Shown here in pieces: positions 26,347 through 35,146 of a stretch of 64,000 nt of DNA. Position 1 is the first letter of the stretch, and the number at the start of each line of letters is the position of its first letter. The DNA is from Hyphomicrobiales bacterium. GTDB lineage: Bacteria > Pseudomonadota > Alphaproteobacteria > Rhizobiales > Rhizobiaceae. Where the stretch lies: assembly GCA_017305935.1 (NCBI GenBank), contig JAFKJU010000012.1, positions 124,001 to 188,000 on the forward strand, given 5' to 3'. A model generated the notes under the pieces. That model saw only the letters and a list, made by a program, of their open reading frames with translations. It did not search any database and was not told where the DNA came from. The position numbers and the translations under genes are program-made.

Positions 26347-27168
26347 ATGCGCCTCGGCTTCAACTTCTGGCTCGGCGCGACGTTGACAGCGCTGGTCATC
26401 CTTGCCGGTGTCCTCGCCCATTGGATCGCGCCCTTCGACCCGGTGCTCGATGCGGATCTGATGAATTCCGAACTGCCGCCCGACGCCACCTTCTGGTTCG
26501 GCACGGATGCGCAGGGACGCGACGTCTATACCCGCATCCTCTATGGCGCACAAATCTCGCTGACGGTCGGCATCGTCTCGCAGGTGATCAACTCGCTGAT
26601 CGGCATCACGCTCGGCATGACCGCCGGCTATTGGGGCGGCTGGTGGGACGATCTGGTGAACGGGCTGACCAATGTCATGCTCGCCATTCCCTCGCTGATC
26701 TTCGCGCTCGCCGTCATGGCCGTGCTCGGCCCCGGCTTGCCGTCGCTGCTGATCGCGCTCGGCCTCACCAACTGGAGCTGGACCTGCCGCATTGCCCGCT
26801 CCTCGACGCTCTCGCTGAAATCGCAGGGCTATGTGCAGGCGGCGCAGACGCTGGGGTACGGCGATCTGCGCATCATGTTCACGCAGATCCTGCCGAACAT
26901 GATGGGGCCGATCCTGGTCATGGCGACGCTCGGCATGGGCTCGGCGGTGCTTTCGGAAGCAGCGCTTTCCTTCCTCGGCCTCGGCATCCAGCCGCCGTTT
27001 CCGAGCTGGGGCTCGATGCTGACCGATGCGCGCCAGCTCATCCAGCTCGCGCCCTGGGTGGCGATCTTCCCCGGCCTTGCCATCTTCCTGTCGGTGCTCG
27101 GCTTCAACCTTCTCGGCGACGGGCTGCGCGACAGCCTCGACCCGCATATGAGGACGCGCAAGCCATGA
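26347..27168 (+). CDS. Peptide ABC transporter permease (DppC-type)
   Basis: This 273-residue permease shows the DppC signature FWFGTDAQGRDVYTRILYGA, then LTVGIVSQVINSLIGITLG, the EAA-type SQGYVQAAQTLGYGDLRIMF and the family ending LGFNLLGDGLRDSLDP. About six membrane segments are visible. The start at 26347 follows GGAG. Its stop overlaps the ATPase gene start (ATGA). Confidence 0.94.
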   Translation: MRLGFNFWLGATLTALVILAGVLAHWIAPFDPVLDADLMNSELPPDATFWFGTDAQGRDVYTRILYGAQISLTVGIVSQVINSLIGITLGMTAGYWGGWWDDLVNGLTNVMLAIPSLIFALAVMAVLGPGLPSLLIALGLTNWSWTCRIARSSTLSLKSQGYVQAAQTLGYGDLRIMFTQILPNMMGPILVMATLGMGSAVLSEAALSFLGLGIQPPFPSWGSMLTDARQLIQLAPWVAIFPGLAIFLSVLGFNLLGDGLRDSLDPHMRTRKP

Positions 27169-28076
27169 CCGCGCCGCTTCTCGATATCAGGGATCTGCGC
27201 CTCGGCGTCGCCGCCGGCCGCACCGTCACCCATCCGCTGCTGAAGGGCGTGTCTTTCCAGATCATGCCGGGCGAGGCCTATGGGCTGGTCGGCGAATCCG
27301 GCTCCGGCAAGTCGGTGACCTCGCTGGCCGTCATGGGGTTGCTGAAAAAGCCGCTCGCCGTTTCCGGCGGCGAGATCCTGTTCAAGGGCCAGAACCTGCT
27401 TTCGCTGCCCAAACGCGAGATGCGCCGCCTGCGCGGCAACCGTATCACCATGATCTTCCAGGAACCGATGACGGCGCTCAACCCGCTGTCGACTGTGGGA
27501 CGGCAGATCGCCGAGATGTTCGTGCTGCACCAGGGCAAGAGCTGGGACGAGGCCCACAAGCTCGCCGTCGAGGCGCTGGCCAATGTCCGCGTGCCCAATC
27601 CCGAGCGGCGGGCGAAAAACTTTCCGCACCAGATGTCCGGCGGCTTGCGGCAGCGGGTGATGATCGCCATGGCGCTGGCCTGCAATCCCGACCTGCTGAT
27701 CGCCGACGAGCCGACCACGGCGCTCGACGTCACCGTGCAGGCCGAGGTGCTCAGGCTGATCAAGGAGCTTTGCGCGGCGCGCGGCACGGCCGTGCTTTTC
27801 ATCAGCCACGATCTCGGCGTCATCGCCAGCATCTGCCAGCGCGTCGGCGTCATGTATGGCGGCTGCCTGGTCGAGGAAAACGAGACGCGGGCGTTGTTCG
27901 ACAATCCGCGCCATGATTACACGCGCGGATTGCTCGGCGCCCTGCCGCGCCTTGGAAGCCGCAGCGAACATGGCCGCCAGCGCCTCGTCGATATCGACAG
28001 CATCATCGCCGATCGCTCGAAGCTGACGGAAACGCGCTTCATCGCGCCCCGCGTGGTGGAAGGAGGCCAGCTGTGA
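27165..28076 (+). CDS. Peptide ABC transporter ATP-binding protein (DppD-type)
   Basis: This 303-residue ATPase has Walker A GESGSGKS, a Q-loop in MIFQEPMTALNPL, signature MSGGLRQRVMIAMAL, Walker B LLIADEPTTALDV and switch ISHDLGV. The C-terminal extension with HDYTRGLLGALPRLG is typical of OppD/DppD proteins; the 4Fe-4S cysteine cluster of some members is not evident. It overlaps the permease gene before it (ATGA) and the next ATPase gene (GTGA), so expression is tightly coupled. Confidence 0.94.
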   Translation: MTAPLLDIRDLRLGVAAGRTVTHPLLKGVSFQIMPGEAYGLVGESGSGKSVTSLAVMGLLKKPLAVSGGEILFKGQNLLSLPKREMRRLRGNRITMIFQEPMTALNPLSTVGRQIAEMFVLHQGKSWDEAHKLAVEALANVRVPNPERRAKNFPHQMSGGLRQRVMIAMALACNPDLLIADEPTTALDVTVQAEVLRLIKELCAARGTAVLFISHDLGVIASICQRVGVMYGGCLVEENETRALFDNPRHDYTRGLLGALPRLGSRSEHGRQRLVDIDSIIADRSKLTETRFIAPRVVEGGQL

Positions 28077-29035
28077 CACAGCCTTTGTTGCAGGTGGATG
28101 ATCTCCATGTCCGCTTCCCGATTGCGGGCGGCGGCTTGCTGGGTACGGGAAAGCGCATGCTGCACGCCGTCAACGGCATCAGCTTTTCGCTGGCCAAGGG
28201 CGAATGCCTGTCCATCGTCGGCGAATCCGGCTGCGGCAAATCGACGACGGCGCTCTCCATCCTCGGTCTGCAGGAGCCGACCGAAGGGGCGATCCGCTAT
28301 CGCGGCCAGCCGCTCAACGGGCCCGGCGCGCCGGGGCGGATGCAGCGCGCCAAGGCGGTGCAGATGGTGTTTCAAGACCCTTACGCCTCGCTCAACCCGC
28401 GCCAGTCCGTGCGCACCTCGCTTGCCGCGCCGCTGCGTCTGCATGGCATCACCGCCGCTTCGGAAATCGAAGGCCGCATCGAGGCGATGCTGAAAAATGT
28501 CGGGCTGACGCCGGAGCAGGCGAAGCGTTATCCGCATGAATTTTCCGGCGGCCAACGCCAGCGCATCGGCATTGCCCGCGCCCTGATCCTCGAACCGGAG
28601 ATCGTCGTGCTCGACGAGCCGGTCTCGGCCCTCGACGTCTCGATCCGCGCCCAGATCATCAACCTGCTGCTCGATCTGCAGGAAAAGCTGGGGCTGTCCT
28701 ACATCATGATCAGCCATGACTTGAGCGTGGTCGAGCATATGAGCGACCGGGTGCTGGTGATGTTCTTCGGCGAAGTGGTGGAGGAGGGCGGCTGGCGGCA
28801 GATCTTCGAAGCGCCGACCCATCCCTATACCCGTCGGCTGATCGCTGCCATTCCCGACCCGGATGTGGCGCTGAAGCCAGTTGGAAGGCAGGATGAGAGG
28901 GCGGAAATGCCGTTGCTTGCCGGCCGCCGCTTCGTCTCGGATGGAAGGGCCTCGCCGGATGTCTTCACACCGCCCGCGCCGTCGGAGTTGGTGGAGATCG
29001 GCGCGAACCACAAAGTCCGGCTGGCGATGGCGTAA
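28073..29035 (+). CDS. Peptide ABC transporter ATP-binding protein (DppF-type)
   Basis: A GTG start at 28073 overlaps the previous stop (GTGA). The 320-residue protein has Walker A GESGCGKST, Q-loop MVFQDPYASLNPRQSV, signature FSGGQRQRIGIARAL, Walker B IVVLDEPVSALDV and switch ISHDLSV. The C-terminal HPYTRRLIAAIPDPD is typical of OppF/DppF. It completes a five-component importer. Confidence 0.94.
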   Translation: MTQPLLQVDDLHVRFPIAGGGLLGTGKRMLHAVNGISFSLAKGECLSIVGESGCGKSTTALSILGLQEPTEGAIRYRGQPLNGPGAPGRMQRAKAVQMVFQDPYASLNPRQSVRTSLAAPLRLHGITAASEIEGRIEAMLKNVGLTPEQAKRYPHEFSGGQRQRIGIARALILEPEIVVLDEPVSALDVSIRAQIINLLLDLQEKLGLSYIMISHDLSVVEHMSDRVLVMFFGEVVEEGGWRQIFEAPTHPYTRRLIAAIPDPDVALKPVGRQDERAEMPLLAGRRFVSDGRASPDVFTPPAPSELVEIGANHKVRLAMA

Positions 29036-29063
29036 ATCACACATAAAAACAGGTGGAAAAGCA

Positions 29064-29759
29064 ATGAACCGCAAGCCGAAGATCGCGGTGATCATGGACG
29101 AGAACACCAGTTCCGGTGGCGACCGCTATGATACGTCGAAAGGTTACTTCTCGGCGCTCGACCGAGCCGGGGCCTTCGCCTTCGGCATTCCCTACGCGCC
29201 TGATATGGCCGACGACCTCGTCGAGGAATTCGACGGTTTTCTCAGTGTCGGCGGGCGGATACGATTCCCGGCGGAATGGTATGTCGAGGGCGACCAGTCG
29301 CAATATCCGCCATCCGATCGCCTCGCCGTCGAGATTGCGTTGATGCGAGGATTCCTGGCGCGCGACAAGCCGGTTCTCGGAATTTGCAACGGAATGCAGA
29401 TGCTCGGCTGTCTGCATGGCTGCCGCATGGTGTCGGATGTCCGTGCCTCTTGGCCGGGGTCGCTGGACCATGACCGCGGGGATATGCGTCACGACGTGCA
29501 GATGATCGGCGGCACCAGAATGGCGGCGATTTTTGGCACTGAAAGCTTCAGCGTCAACACGTTTCACCGCGAGGCGCTTGTCGAAACCTCCAATGCCGTG
29601 GTCGTGACGGCGCGGGGTACGGACGGCGTCATCGAGGCAATCGAACTGCCGTCGAAATCCTTCGCCATGGGCCTGCAATGGCATCCCGAAAGGCTTGACT
29701 TCGCCAGCCACCCCGGCGCGCGGATATTCGATGCTTTTGTGAAAGCAGCGGGCAAATAA
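29064..29759 (+). CDS. Class-I glutamine amidotransferase-like hydrolase (peptidase C26 / PuuD type)
   Basis: This 231-residue cytoplasmic enzyme carries the nucleophile elbow LGICNGMQML (Cys108) and the catalytic His/Glu pair in LQWHPERLD. The C26/PuuD family hydrolyses gamma-glutamyl bonds. One unusual detail is FLSVGGRIRFP, where related enzymes usually have a PGG-type motif, so specificity may differ. It follows the dppF-type gene by 28 bases with its own AGGTGG site and is likely the last gene of the transporter operon. Gamma-glutamyl (for example gamma-D-Glu) bonds occur in murein peptides, which fits the D-peptide theme as an inference. Confidence 0.85.
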   Translation: MNRKPKIAVIMDENTSSGGDRYDTSKGYFSALDRAGAFAFGIPYAPDMADDLVEEFDGFLSVGGRIRFPAEWYVEGDQSQYPPSDRLAVEIALMRGFLARDKPVLGICNGMQMLGCLHGCRMVSDVRASWPGSLDHDRGDMRHDVQMIGGTRMAAIFGTESFSVNTFHREALVETSNAVVVTARGTDGVIEAIELPSKSFAMGLQWHPERLDFASHPGARIFDAFVKAAGK

Positions 29760-29816
29760 GGCATCCGCTTGCCGACCAAGCGGGACAATTGCATATGGGG
29801 CACGCCGATACCAAGC

Positions 29817-29840
29817 CCCTTCTCCACGAGGGGAGAAGGG
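29817..29840. other. Hairpin between convergent genes
   Basis: CCCTTCTCC (29817-29825) pairs with GGAGAAGGG (29832-29840) over a 6-base loop. It lies between the convergent C26 hydrolase and fusion genes and could act as a weak bidirectional terminator, although no T-run follows. It also resembles common rhizobial intergenic GGGAGAAGGG repeats. Confidence 0.45.
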
Positions 29841-29920
29841 ACTTTGAGCAGCGTCTGTTGCATAAGTTGCTGCCCTGACCGACCGGCAGGTCACCTCCCG
29901 GTCAATATCCCAAAACGGTC

Positions 29921-32900
29921 TCAGCCCAGCGTCTTTTGAACGTCCGCAAACGTCTCTTCGAGAACCGCGATCAGGTGGTCGGCGTCGCGTTTCGAAAAGA
30001 TCATCGGCGGGCGCATCTTCAGCACGTTGTCATGCGGTCCCTCGGTGCCCATCAGCACGCCACGGCGGCGGGCGCCGTTGGAGACGGCGCGGGCGAATTC
30101 GGTGGCGGGCAGTCTGGTCTTGCGGTCGGTCACCAGTTCGATCCCGAGGAACAGGCCGAGGCCGCGCACGTCGCCGATGGTTTCGTAGCGTTTCTGCATA
30201 TCGCGGAAAGCGTCCATCAGGTAATTGCCGGTCGCCAGCGCATTGCTGCGCAGATCCTGGCTTTCGATGACATCGAGCACGGCAAGGCCGACGGCGCAGG
30301 AAACCGGATTGCCGCCAAACGTGTTGAAATATTCCATGCCGTTATCAAAACTGTCGGTGATCTCGCGGGTGGTGACCACCGCCGCCAGCGGATGGCCGTC
30401 GCCAATCGGCTTGCCCATGGTGACGATATCCGGCACCACGCCTTGGGTTTCGAAGGCCCACCAATGGCTGCCGACGCGGCCGAAGCCGACCTGCACCTCA
30501 TCGGCGATGCAGACACCGCCCGCCTCGCGCACCAGACGGTAAACCTCCCTGAGATAGCCTTCCGGCAGGAAAACCTGGCCGGCGACGCTGGGGATGGATT
30601 CGGCGATGAAGAAGCCCGGGCCTTCGCCCCTGGCCTTCATGACGGCGATTTGTTCGGCAACGCTTTCGGCAAACCGCTTGCCATGCTCCTCGATGGGCCA
30701 GTCGGAGGGCGCATGGTAGCTGTCCGGGACGGCGGCGACATGGATATGCGGCTTCTGGCCCTTGCCGCCCTTGCGTCGGAACTTATAGGGGCTGATGTCG
30801 ATCAGCTCCTGCGAGGTGCCGTGATAAGACCAGTCGAGCGTGATGGCGTTTTCGCGGCCGGTATGGGCGCGCATCATCCTGAGCGCCAGCCCGTTGGCCT
30901 CCGAGCCGCTGTTGACGAAACCGGCGACCGTCAGTTCCTTCGGCAGCGTCGCCGTCAGTCGCTCGGCATAGGCGACGATATTGTCGTGGAGGTAGCGGGT
31001 GTTGGTGTTCAGCGTCGCGGCCTGCTTCGCCATCGCCTCCACGACCACCGGATGGGCGTGGCCGATATGGCAGACATTGTTGAAGCAATCGAGATAGGCA
31101 CGGCCGCTGTCGTCGATCAGCCAGACGCCTTCGCCGCGCACGAACTTGATCGGCTTTTCATAGGAAATCGAGAGGTTCGGCAGCAGCAATTCACGCCGCA
31201 GTTTTACGATGTCTTCATGCGAGCGCCCTTGCCGTTCGAAGAATTCCCTGGCGATGCCGGCGAAGGTGCGGGCATCCGGGAACAGTTCGGCCCAGACGTC
31301 GAGGTAACGCGGCTCGCCGACGCCGAGGATCTCGGTGGCGGAGAGATGCGTATCGGTGGAAAGCTGCAGGTGCAGATGCGGCGCCCAGCCGCCGTTTTCC
31401 GTCGATGCCCCCATGTGGCCGACCAGCGCGCCGGCCTCCAGACGATCTCCAGCCTTCAGGCGCTGCATGGCCTCATGCGCGAGATGGCCCCAGAGCGAGA
31501 TGAAGGGCGGGCAGCCCTCGGGCTCGTGGCGCAGGGCGATCAGGCAGCCGTAACCGAGCGGATCCTTTTCGATCTCGACGCTGACGACGGTGGCGGCCAG
31601 CGGCGAGAAGACTTTCGTGCCGGCGGCCATGAACAGGTCGAAGCCGAGATGGCGGGTGCGGCGCGCGCCGTCGATGAAGCGCGAGCTGAACATCTCGCCG
31701 GCATAGACGGTGCGCTCCTCGGCGAAGGGGCCGATGCCGAGTTCCACGCCGTTTTCGCGGGCATAGGCCTCCCAGATCGCCTGCGCCTCGTCCGGCCGCT
31801 CGGCGGCGGAGAGAACGGTCATCGGATGGGTGGGGTCGCCATAGGGCACCAGTGCCGCCGGATAGGTCGCGGCCGGGCGTTCCAGCAGGGGTTTCAGCGA
31901 TTTGCGGTTCCGGTCGATCCAGTCGATGACGGCGCGGGCGCCGGGGGCGGCCTCGAAACCGCAAGCCTGCCGCAGGATGGCGGTGGCAAAACGCGGGTTC
32001 ATGCGGTCGAGCTTGCGCAGCAGCTCCCAGGCGGGACGTTCGCTGATCGCCAGATAGGGATTGTCATCGGTATGGCTGCGCCGCGAGGCGGACATGGTGA
32101 CTGAAGTGACGAGGCGGATGGCGATGAGATCGTAGAGAAGGTTGATTTCTTCTTCCAGCAGCGGATATTCCGCATGGAAACCCCTGGCGATTTCCGCTGC
32201 CGCGCCGATGGGGTCGGCATGGTCGAGGCCGGCATAGGCGGCGGCGATGGCGACTTCGGCGATGACGGGCGCATGTAGGGCATCGCCGAGATCGATCAGG
32301 CCGCAGATGCGGTCGGCATCCTGCGCATCGACCAACACGTTCCAGTCATTGGCGTCGTTGTGGATGACGGCGGCGCGCAACGTCGCAAGGCGCGGGCCAA
32401 GGGTTTCGAAACGCTGGAGGAAGCGCTCCAGCAGCGCCCGGTCCCCGGCGACGGCGATGTGGTGCAGGCGCCCGGCGGAGCGGCCGGCCTTGCGGATATC
32501 CCAATCGAGATCGCGCAGCGCGCCCGGATGTATGAAGCCCTTCAGCGCCGCATCGAAACGGCCAAGCATATGGCCGAGGGAATTCAGCGCCGCATCGCTG
32601 CGCGCCGTCTCGGCCAGCGGCCGGCCCTCGATCCAGCTGACCAGCCGGATGCGGTGATCGAGCCCCTGAGACCCCGTCACGCGGGCAAGGCTGTCGCCCG
32701 AGAGCGTCGGGCGGATATGCGGCACCGGCAGATCGCCGGCATGGGTGCCGAGATGGGCGAGCATCGCCGTCTGGAAATCGCTCTCCACCTGCGGCTCGGC
32801 GGCATTGACGATCTTGAGGATGAAGGTGCCCTCGGCCGTCTCCACCTTGAAATTCTGGTCGCGCTCGCTGGCGAGCGGCGAAAGCGTGCCGGAAAGACCG

Positions 32901-32971
32901 TAATGCTCAGCGAGCAATGCGGCAGCGGCGTCGAGGGAGAAATCCGGGGTCGTCTTCAGCATGTCGTTCAT
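29921..32971 (-). CDS. Three-domain fusion: APH-type kinase, M23-like domain, class-III PLP phospho-lyase/aminotransferase
   Basis: The start at 32971 gives 1016 residues. Residues about 15-340 form an APH/choline-kinase-type domain with [14 protein letters not shown] (His204, Asp206, Asn211) and LIDLGD (Asp227). Residues about 410-560 form an M23/LytM-like domain whose zinc ligands are all present: HLGFD (His441, Asp445) and HLHLQ (His532, His534). Residues about 600-1016 form a class-III PLP enzyme with [25 protein letters not shown] and TMGKPIGDG (Lys854). The kinase resembles hydroxylysine kinase, and the PLP part resembles ethanolamine-phosphate or phosphohydroxylysine phospho-lyases. 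The pair predicts phosphorylation of a hydroxy-amine followed by ammonia/phosphate elimination. No signal peptide is seen. It is divergent from an Lrp regulator. Confidence 0.9.
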   Translation of the reverse strand: MNDMLKTTPDFSLDAAAALLAEHYGLSGTLSPLASERDQNFKVETAEGTFILKIVNAAEPQVESDFQTAMLAHLGTHAGDLPVPHIRPTLSGDSLARVTGSQGLDHRIRLVSWIEGRPLAETARSDAALNSLGHMLGRFDAALKGFIHPGALRDLDWDIRKAGRSAGRLHHIAVAGDRALLERFLQRFETLGPRLATLRAAVIHNDANDWNVLVDAQDADRICGLIDLGDALHAPVIAEVAIAAAYAGLDHADPIGAAAEIARGFHAEYPLLEEEINLLYDLIAIRLVTSVTMSASRRSHTDDNPYLAISERPAWELLRKLDRMNPRFATAILRQACGFEAAPGARAVIDWIDRNRKSLKPLLERPAATYPAALVPYGDPTHPMTVLSAAERPDEAQAIWEAYARENGVELGIGPFAEERTVYAGEMFSSRFIDGARRTRHLGFDLFMAAGTKVFSPLAATVVSVEIEKDPLGYGCLIALRHEPEGCPPFISLWGHLAHEAMQRLKAGDRLEAGALVGHMGASTENGGWAPHLHLQLSTDTHLSATEILGVGEPRYLDVWAELFPDARTFAGIAREFFERQGRSHEDIVKLRRELLLPNLSISYEKPIKFVRGEGVWLIDDSGRAYLDCFNNVCHIGHAHPVVVEAMAKQAATLNTNTRYLHDNIVAYAERLTATLPKELTVAGFVNSGSEANGLALRMMRAHTGRENAITLDWSYHGTSQELIDISPYKFRRKGGKGQKPHIHVAAVPDSYHAPSDWPIEEHGKRFAESVAEQIAVMKARGEGPGFFIAESIPSVAGQVFLPEGYLREVYRLVREAGGVCIADEVQVGFGRVGSHWWAFETQGVVPDIVTMGKPIGDGHPLAAVVTTREITDSFDNGMEYFNTFGGNPVSCAVGLAVLDVIESQDLRSNALATGNYLMDAFRDMQKRYETIGDVRGLGLFLGIELVTDRKTRLPATEFARAVSNGARRRGVLMGTEGPHDNVLKMRPPMIFSKRDADHLIAVLEETFADVQKTLG

Positions 32972-33008
32972 GGGGCATCCTCTTTGCTGGAGGGAAAATC
33001 GCATGGAC

Positions 33009-33038
33009 GATGCGGAACCGCATCCGGCATGATGCCGG
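33009..33038. promoter_or_regulatory. Twin palindromes in the fusion-gene/lrp divergent promoter
   Basis: GATGCGG-AA-CCGCATC (33009-33024) abuts CCGGCAT-G-ATGCCGG (33024-33038); both are perfect. They lie between the divergent starts at 32971 and 33099, where an Lrp/AsnC-type protein would be expected to bind. Confidence 0.5.
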
Positions 33039-33098
33039 TTGCGCCGGCACTTTGTTTGGACTAACCGTCATCTTGTCGGCGCAGACGGGGGAGGGGCC

Positions 33099-33533
33099 AT
33101 GCAGGACATCGACGCCATCGACCGCACCATCCTCAGCATCCTGACAAAGGAGGCGAGGATCGCGATGAAGGCGCTGGCCGGCCGCATCGGCCTGTCGCGC
33201 AGCGCCACCACCGAGCGCGTCGGCCGGCTGGAAAAGGCCGGCATTATCAGGGGCTATCGCGCCGATATCGGCTCGCTCGACGAGGGGCAGATCCGGGCTT
33301 TCCTGCTGGTTACGCTGAAACGCACGCCGTCGCTCGGGGTGCTGGATCGGCTCGCCGGCTTTCCGGCGGTGCGCAAAGTGTCCTCGGTCAGCGGCCATCT
33401 CGATCTGGTCGTCGAGGTCGAGGTTGCTTCGATCAATGCGCTCAACGAATTGCGCAACGAGGTCGCCACCCTCGACAATGTCGAGGATCTCACCACATCC
33501 ATCGTGCTGCGGCGGGATATCGAGCGAAGTTAG
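33099..33533 (+). CDS. Lrp/AsnC-family transcriptional regulator
   Basis: This 144-residue regulator starts at 33099 after GAGGGG. Its N-terminal helix-turn-helix reads MQDIDAIDRTILSILTKEAR and LAGRIGLSRSATTERVGRLE. A C-terminal ligand-sensing RAM domain (about 62-140) follows, ending GHLDLVVEVEVASINALNE. It is divergent from the kinase/phospho-lyase fusion gene and by the usual logic regulates it, sensing an amino-acid-like effector. The effector is unknown. Confidence 0.93.
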   Translation: MQDIDAIDRTILSILTKEARIAMKALAGRIGLSRSATTERVGRLEKAGIIRGYRADIGSLDEGQIRAFLLVTLKRTPSLGVLDRLAGFPAVRKVSSVSGHLDLVVEVEVASINALNELRNEVATLDNVEDLTTSIVLRRDIERS

Positions 33534-33566
33534 GCACATCGTGCCACGCCGCTTCGGCCTCGTGCC

Positions 33567-34283
33567 TTAGACGGCGCATGCCGCGTGCTTTACCCGTGGA
33601 TAGGCATAGGCGTTCACCTTGGAGGTGGCGTAACCGGCGCCGACCAGCGCTTCCGCCAGCTTGACGGCGGCGGTGACGCCATCGATGACCGGGATGCCGG
33701 TCGCTTGCCTGAGACGGTCGCAGAGCGACGACATACCGGCGCAACCGAGGACGATGGCTTCGGCACGGTCTTCCCGTCTGGCAATCTCGATTTCCGCACG
33801 TAGCAATCGTTCGGCTTCGGCTGGATCCTCCTCGAGGTGGAGCACAGGCAAGTCGATCGCTCGAACGTTTCGGCAATGGCGCCCCGCACCATAGCCATCG
33901 ACGAGATCCTCGATGATCGGCACCGAACGGGATAGCGTGGTGATGATGCTGAAGCGGCGGCTGATGGTCATCGCCACCTGCACCGCCGCCTGACAGATGC
34001 CGATGACCGGGCCGCGGGCGACCTCGCGCGCGGCATGGAGGCCGGGATCGTCGAAACAGGCAAGCACATAGGCATCGATGCCCCGGGCCTCCCCCTTGCG
34101 GATTTCCGCCAGCATGGCCGGCACAGCCATCGCCTCGTCGGCGCCGCCCTCGATGCTGACAGGCGAATCGGCCGGGTTCGAGGCCGAAAGCGTCGTACCG
34201 GCATTCTTGACCAGAAGAGCGCTTTCGAGCGCCTGTGCGGTCATGGAGGCGGTGGAATTGGGATTGATGAGGTGGATATGCAT
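33567..34283 (-). CDS. Asp/Glu/hydantoin racemase-family protein
   Basis: The 238-residue protein (start 34283) has the two-cysteine active site of cofactor-independent racemases: VLACFDDPGLHAARE (Cys76) and IVLGCAGMSSLCD (Cys181). It also has the N-terminal HLINPNSTASMT typical of hydantoin racemase. Members racemise hydantoins, aspartate or allantoin-related compounds; the maleate isomerase group also looks alike. It is divergent from a GntR/FCD regulator and the gap contains clear operator palindromes. The start codon choice removes an upstream non-family stretch of 40 residues. Confidence 0.85.
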   Translation of the reverse strand: MHIHLINPNSTASMTAQALESALLVKNAGTTLSASNPADSPVSIEGGADEAMAVPAMLAEIRKGEARGIDAYVLACFDDPGLHAAREVARGPVIGICQAAVQVAMTISRRFSIITTLSRSVPIIEDLVDGYGAGRHCRNVRAIDLPVLHLEEDPAEAERLLRAEIEIARREDRAEAIVLGCAGMSSLCDRLRQATGIPVIDGVTAAVKLAEALVGAGYATSKVNAYAYPRVKHAACAV

Positions 34284-34313
34284 GATGAAATTCTCGGAAG
34301 GCGAATTCAGTAT

Positions 34314-34340
34314 ACAATAATAATCATTATTGTCTACAAT
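34314..34340. promoter_or_regulatory. GntR/FCD-type operator palindromes
   Basis: ACAATAAT-N4-ATTATTGT (34314-34333) overlaps ATTGT-CT-ACAAT (34329-34340), both perfect. The second matches the TTGTNNACAA pattern typical of FadR/VanR-type GntR regulators. They sit in an AT-rich island between the racemase and GntR starts. Confidence 0.68.
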
Positions 34341-34414
34341 ATTATTGCGGGGACGTGCGGATGTTGACTTTTTTGCCCCGAACGAGCTTGTCTGAACCGG
34401 CATGGAGGAGACGG

Positions 34415-35092
34415 ATGAGCGAGCCTGCGTCGAGTTCGGTCGAGCAGATTGTCGAAAAGGTTTGGCTTTCGATTGCGGAGCGGCGCCTGCGTCCAGGCGT
34501 GCAATTGAAGGAAGAGCAGATCGCGGCCATCTTTCACGTCAGCCGGGCGCGGGTGCGTCGTGCCTTGACCCTTCTCGAGCGCGACGGATTGGTGACAATC
34601 ATCCCCAACCGCGGCGCCTTCGTCTGCAAGCCCTCGGTCGAAGAGGCGCGTGACGTCTTCTTCGTGCGCCGCACTGTCGAGCGCTGCGTCGTCGAGCGGC
34701 TTTGCGCTGCGGTATCGAAGGCCGATGTCAAACGCCTGCGCGATCATGTCGCCCGGGAGCGCGAGGCGAACGCGCAGGACGTCACCACCGATATCATCAA
34801 GCTGTCAGGCGGGTTTCACCTGCTGCTGGCCGAACTGGTCGGCTCGGATTTCCTGTTCACGACCATGCGCGATCTCATCGCCCGCAGCTCGCTGATTACC
34901 GCCGTTTACCGCAACAACACCCGTTTCAATTGCGGCCCGGACGAGCATGCGGAAATCGTCGATGCGGTCTCGGCCGGGGACAGCACGAGGGCCGTGCAAC
35001 TGATGGCACATCATCTCGAGCATGTGGAGGCCGCGCTGGATTTGAGCGATATCCGCGACCTCTCCCATGATTTGCGCGCCGCGCTGACCTGA
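34415..35092 (+). CDS. GntR-family regulator with FCD domain
   Basis: The start at 34415 has a strong GGAGGAG site and gives 225 residues. The winged HTH covers about residues 8-75 (LKEEQIAAIFHVSRARVRRA, then LTLLERDGLVTIIPNRGAFV). An all-helical FCD ligand-binding domain covers about 85-215, with a His/Asp metal-site pattern ending in MAHHLEHVEAALDL. It is divergent from the racemase gene and most likely represses both through the palindromes at 34314-34340. The effector is unknown. Confidence 0.93.
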   Translation: MSEPASSSVEQIVEKVWLSIAERRLRPGVQLKEEQIAAIFHVSRARVRRALTLLERDGLVTIIPNRGAFVCKPSVEEARDVFFVRRTVERCVVERLCAAVSKADVKRLRDHVAREREANAQDVTTDIIKLSGGFHLLLAELVGSDFLFTTMRDLIARSSLITAVYRNNTRFNCGPDEHAEIVDAVSAGDSTRAVQLMAHHLEHVEAALDLSDIRDLSHDLRAALT

Positions 35093-35146
35093 TGTTGTCG
35101 CGAACGCACCCTCTGTCGGAGCGCAAGCCGCCGCCGGGGCGGCAAC

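Noticed and set aside
29936-32104. 722-codon plus-strand frame opposite the kinase/PLP fusion
   Set aside because: Antisense shadow of a gene with three sets of active-site residues; no ribosome site and no recognisable motif.
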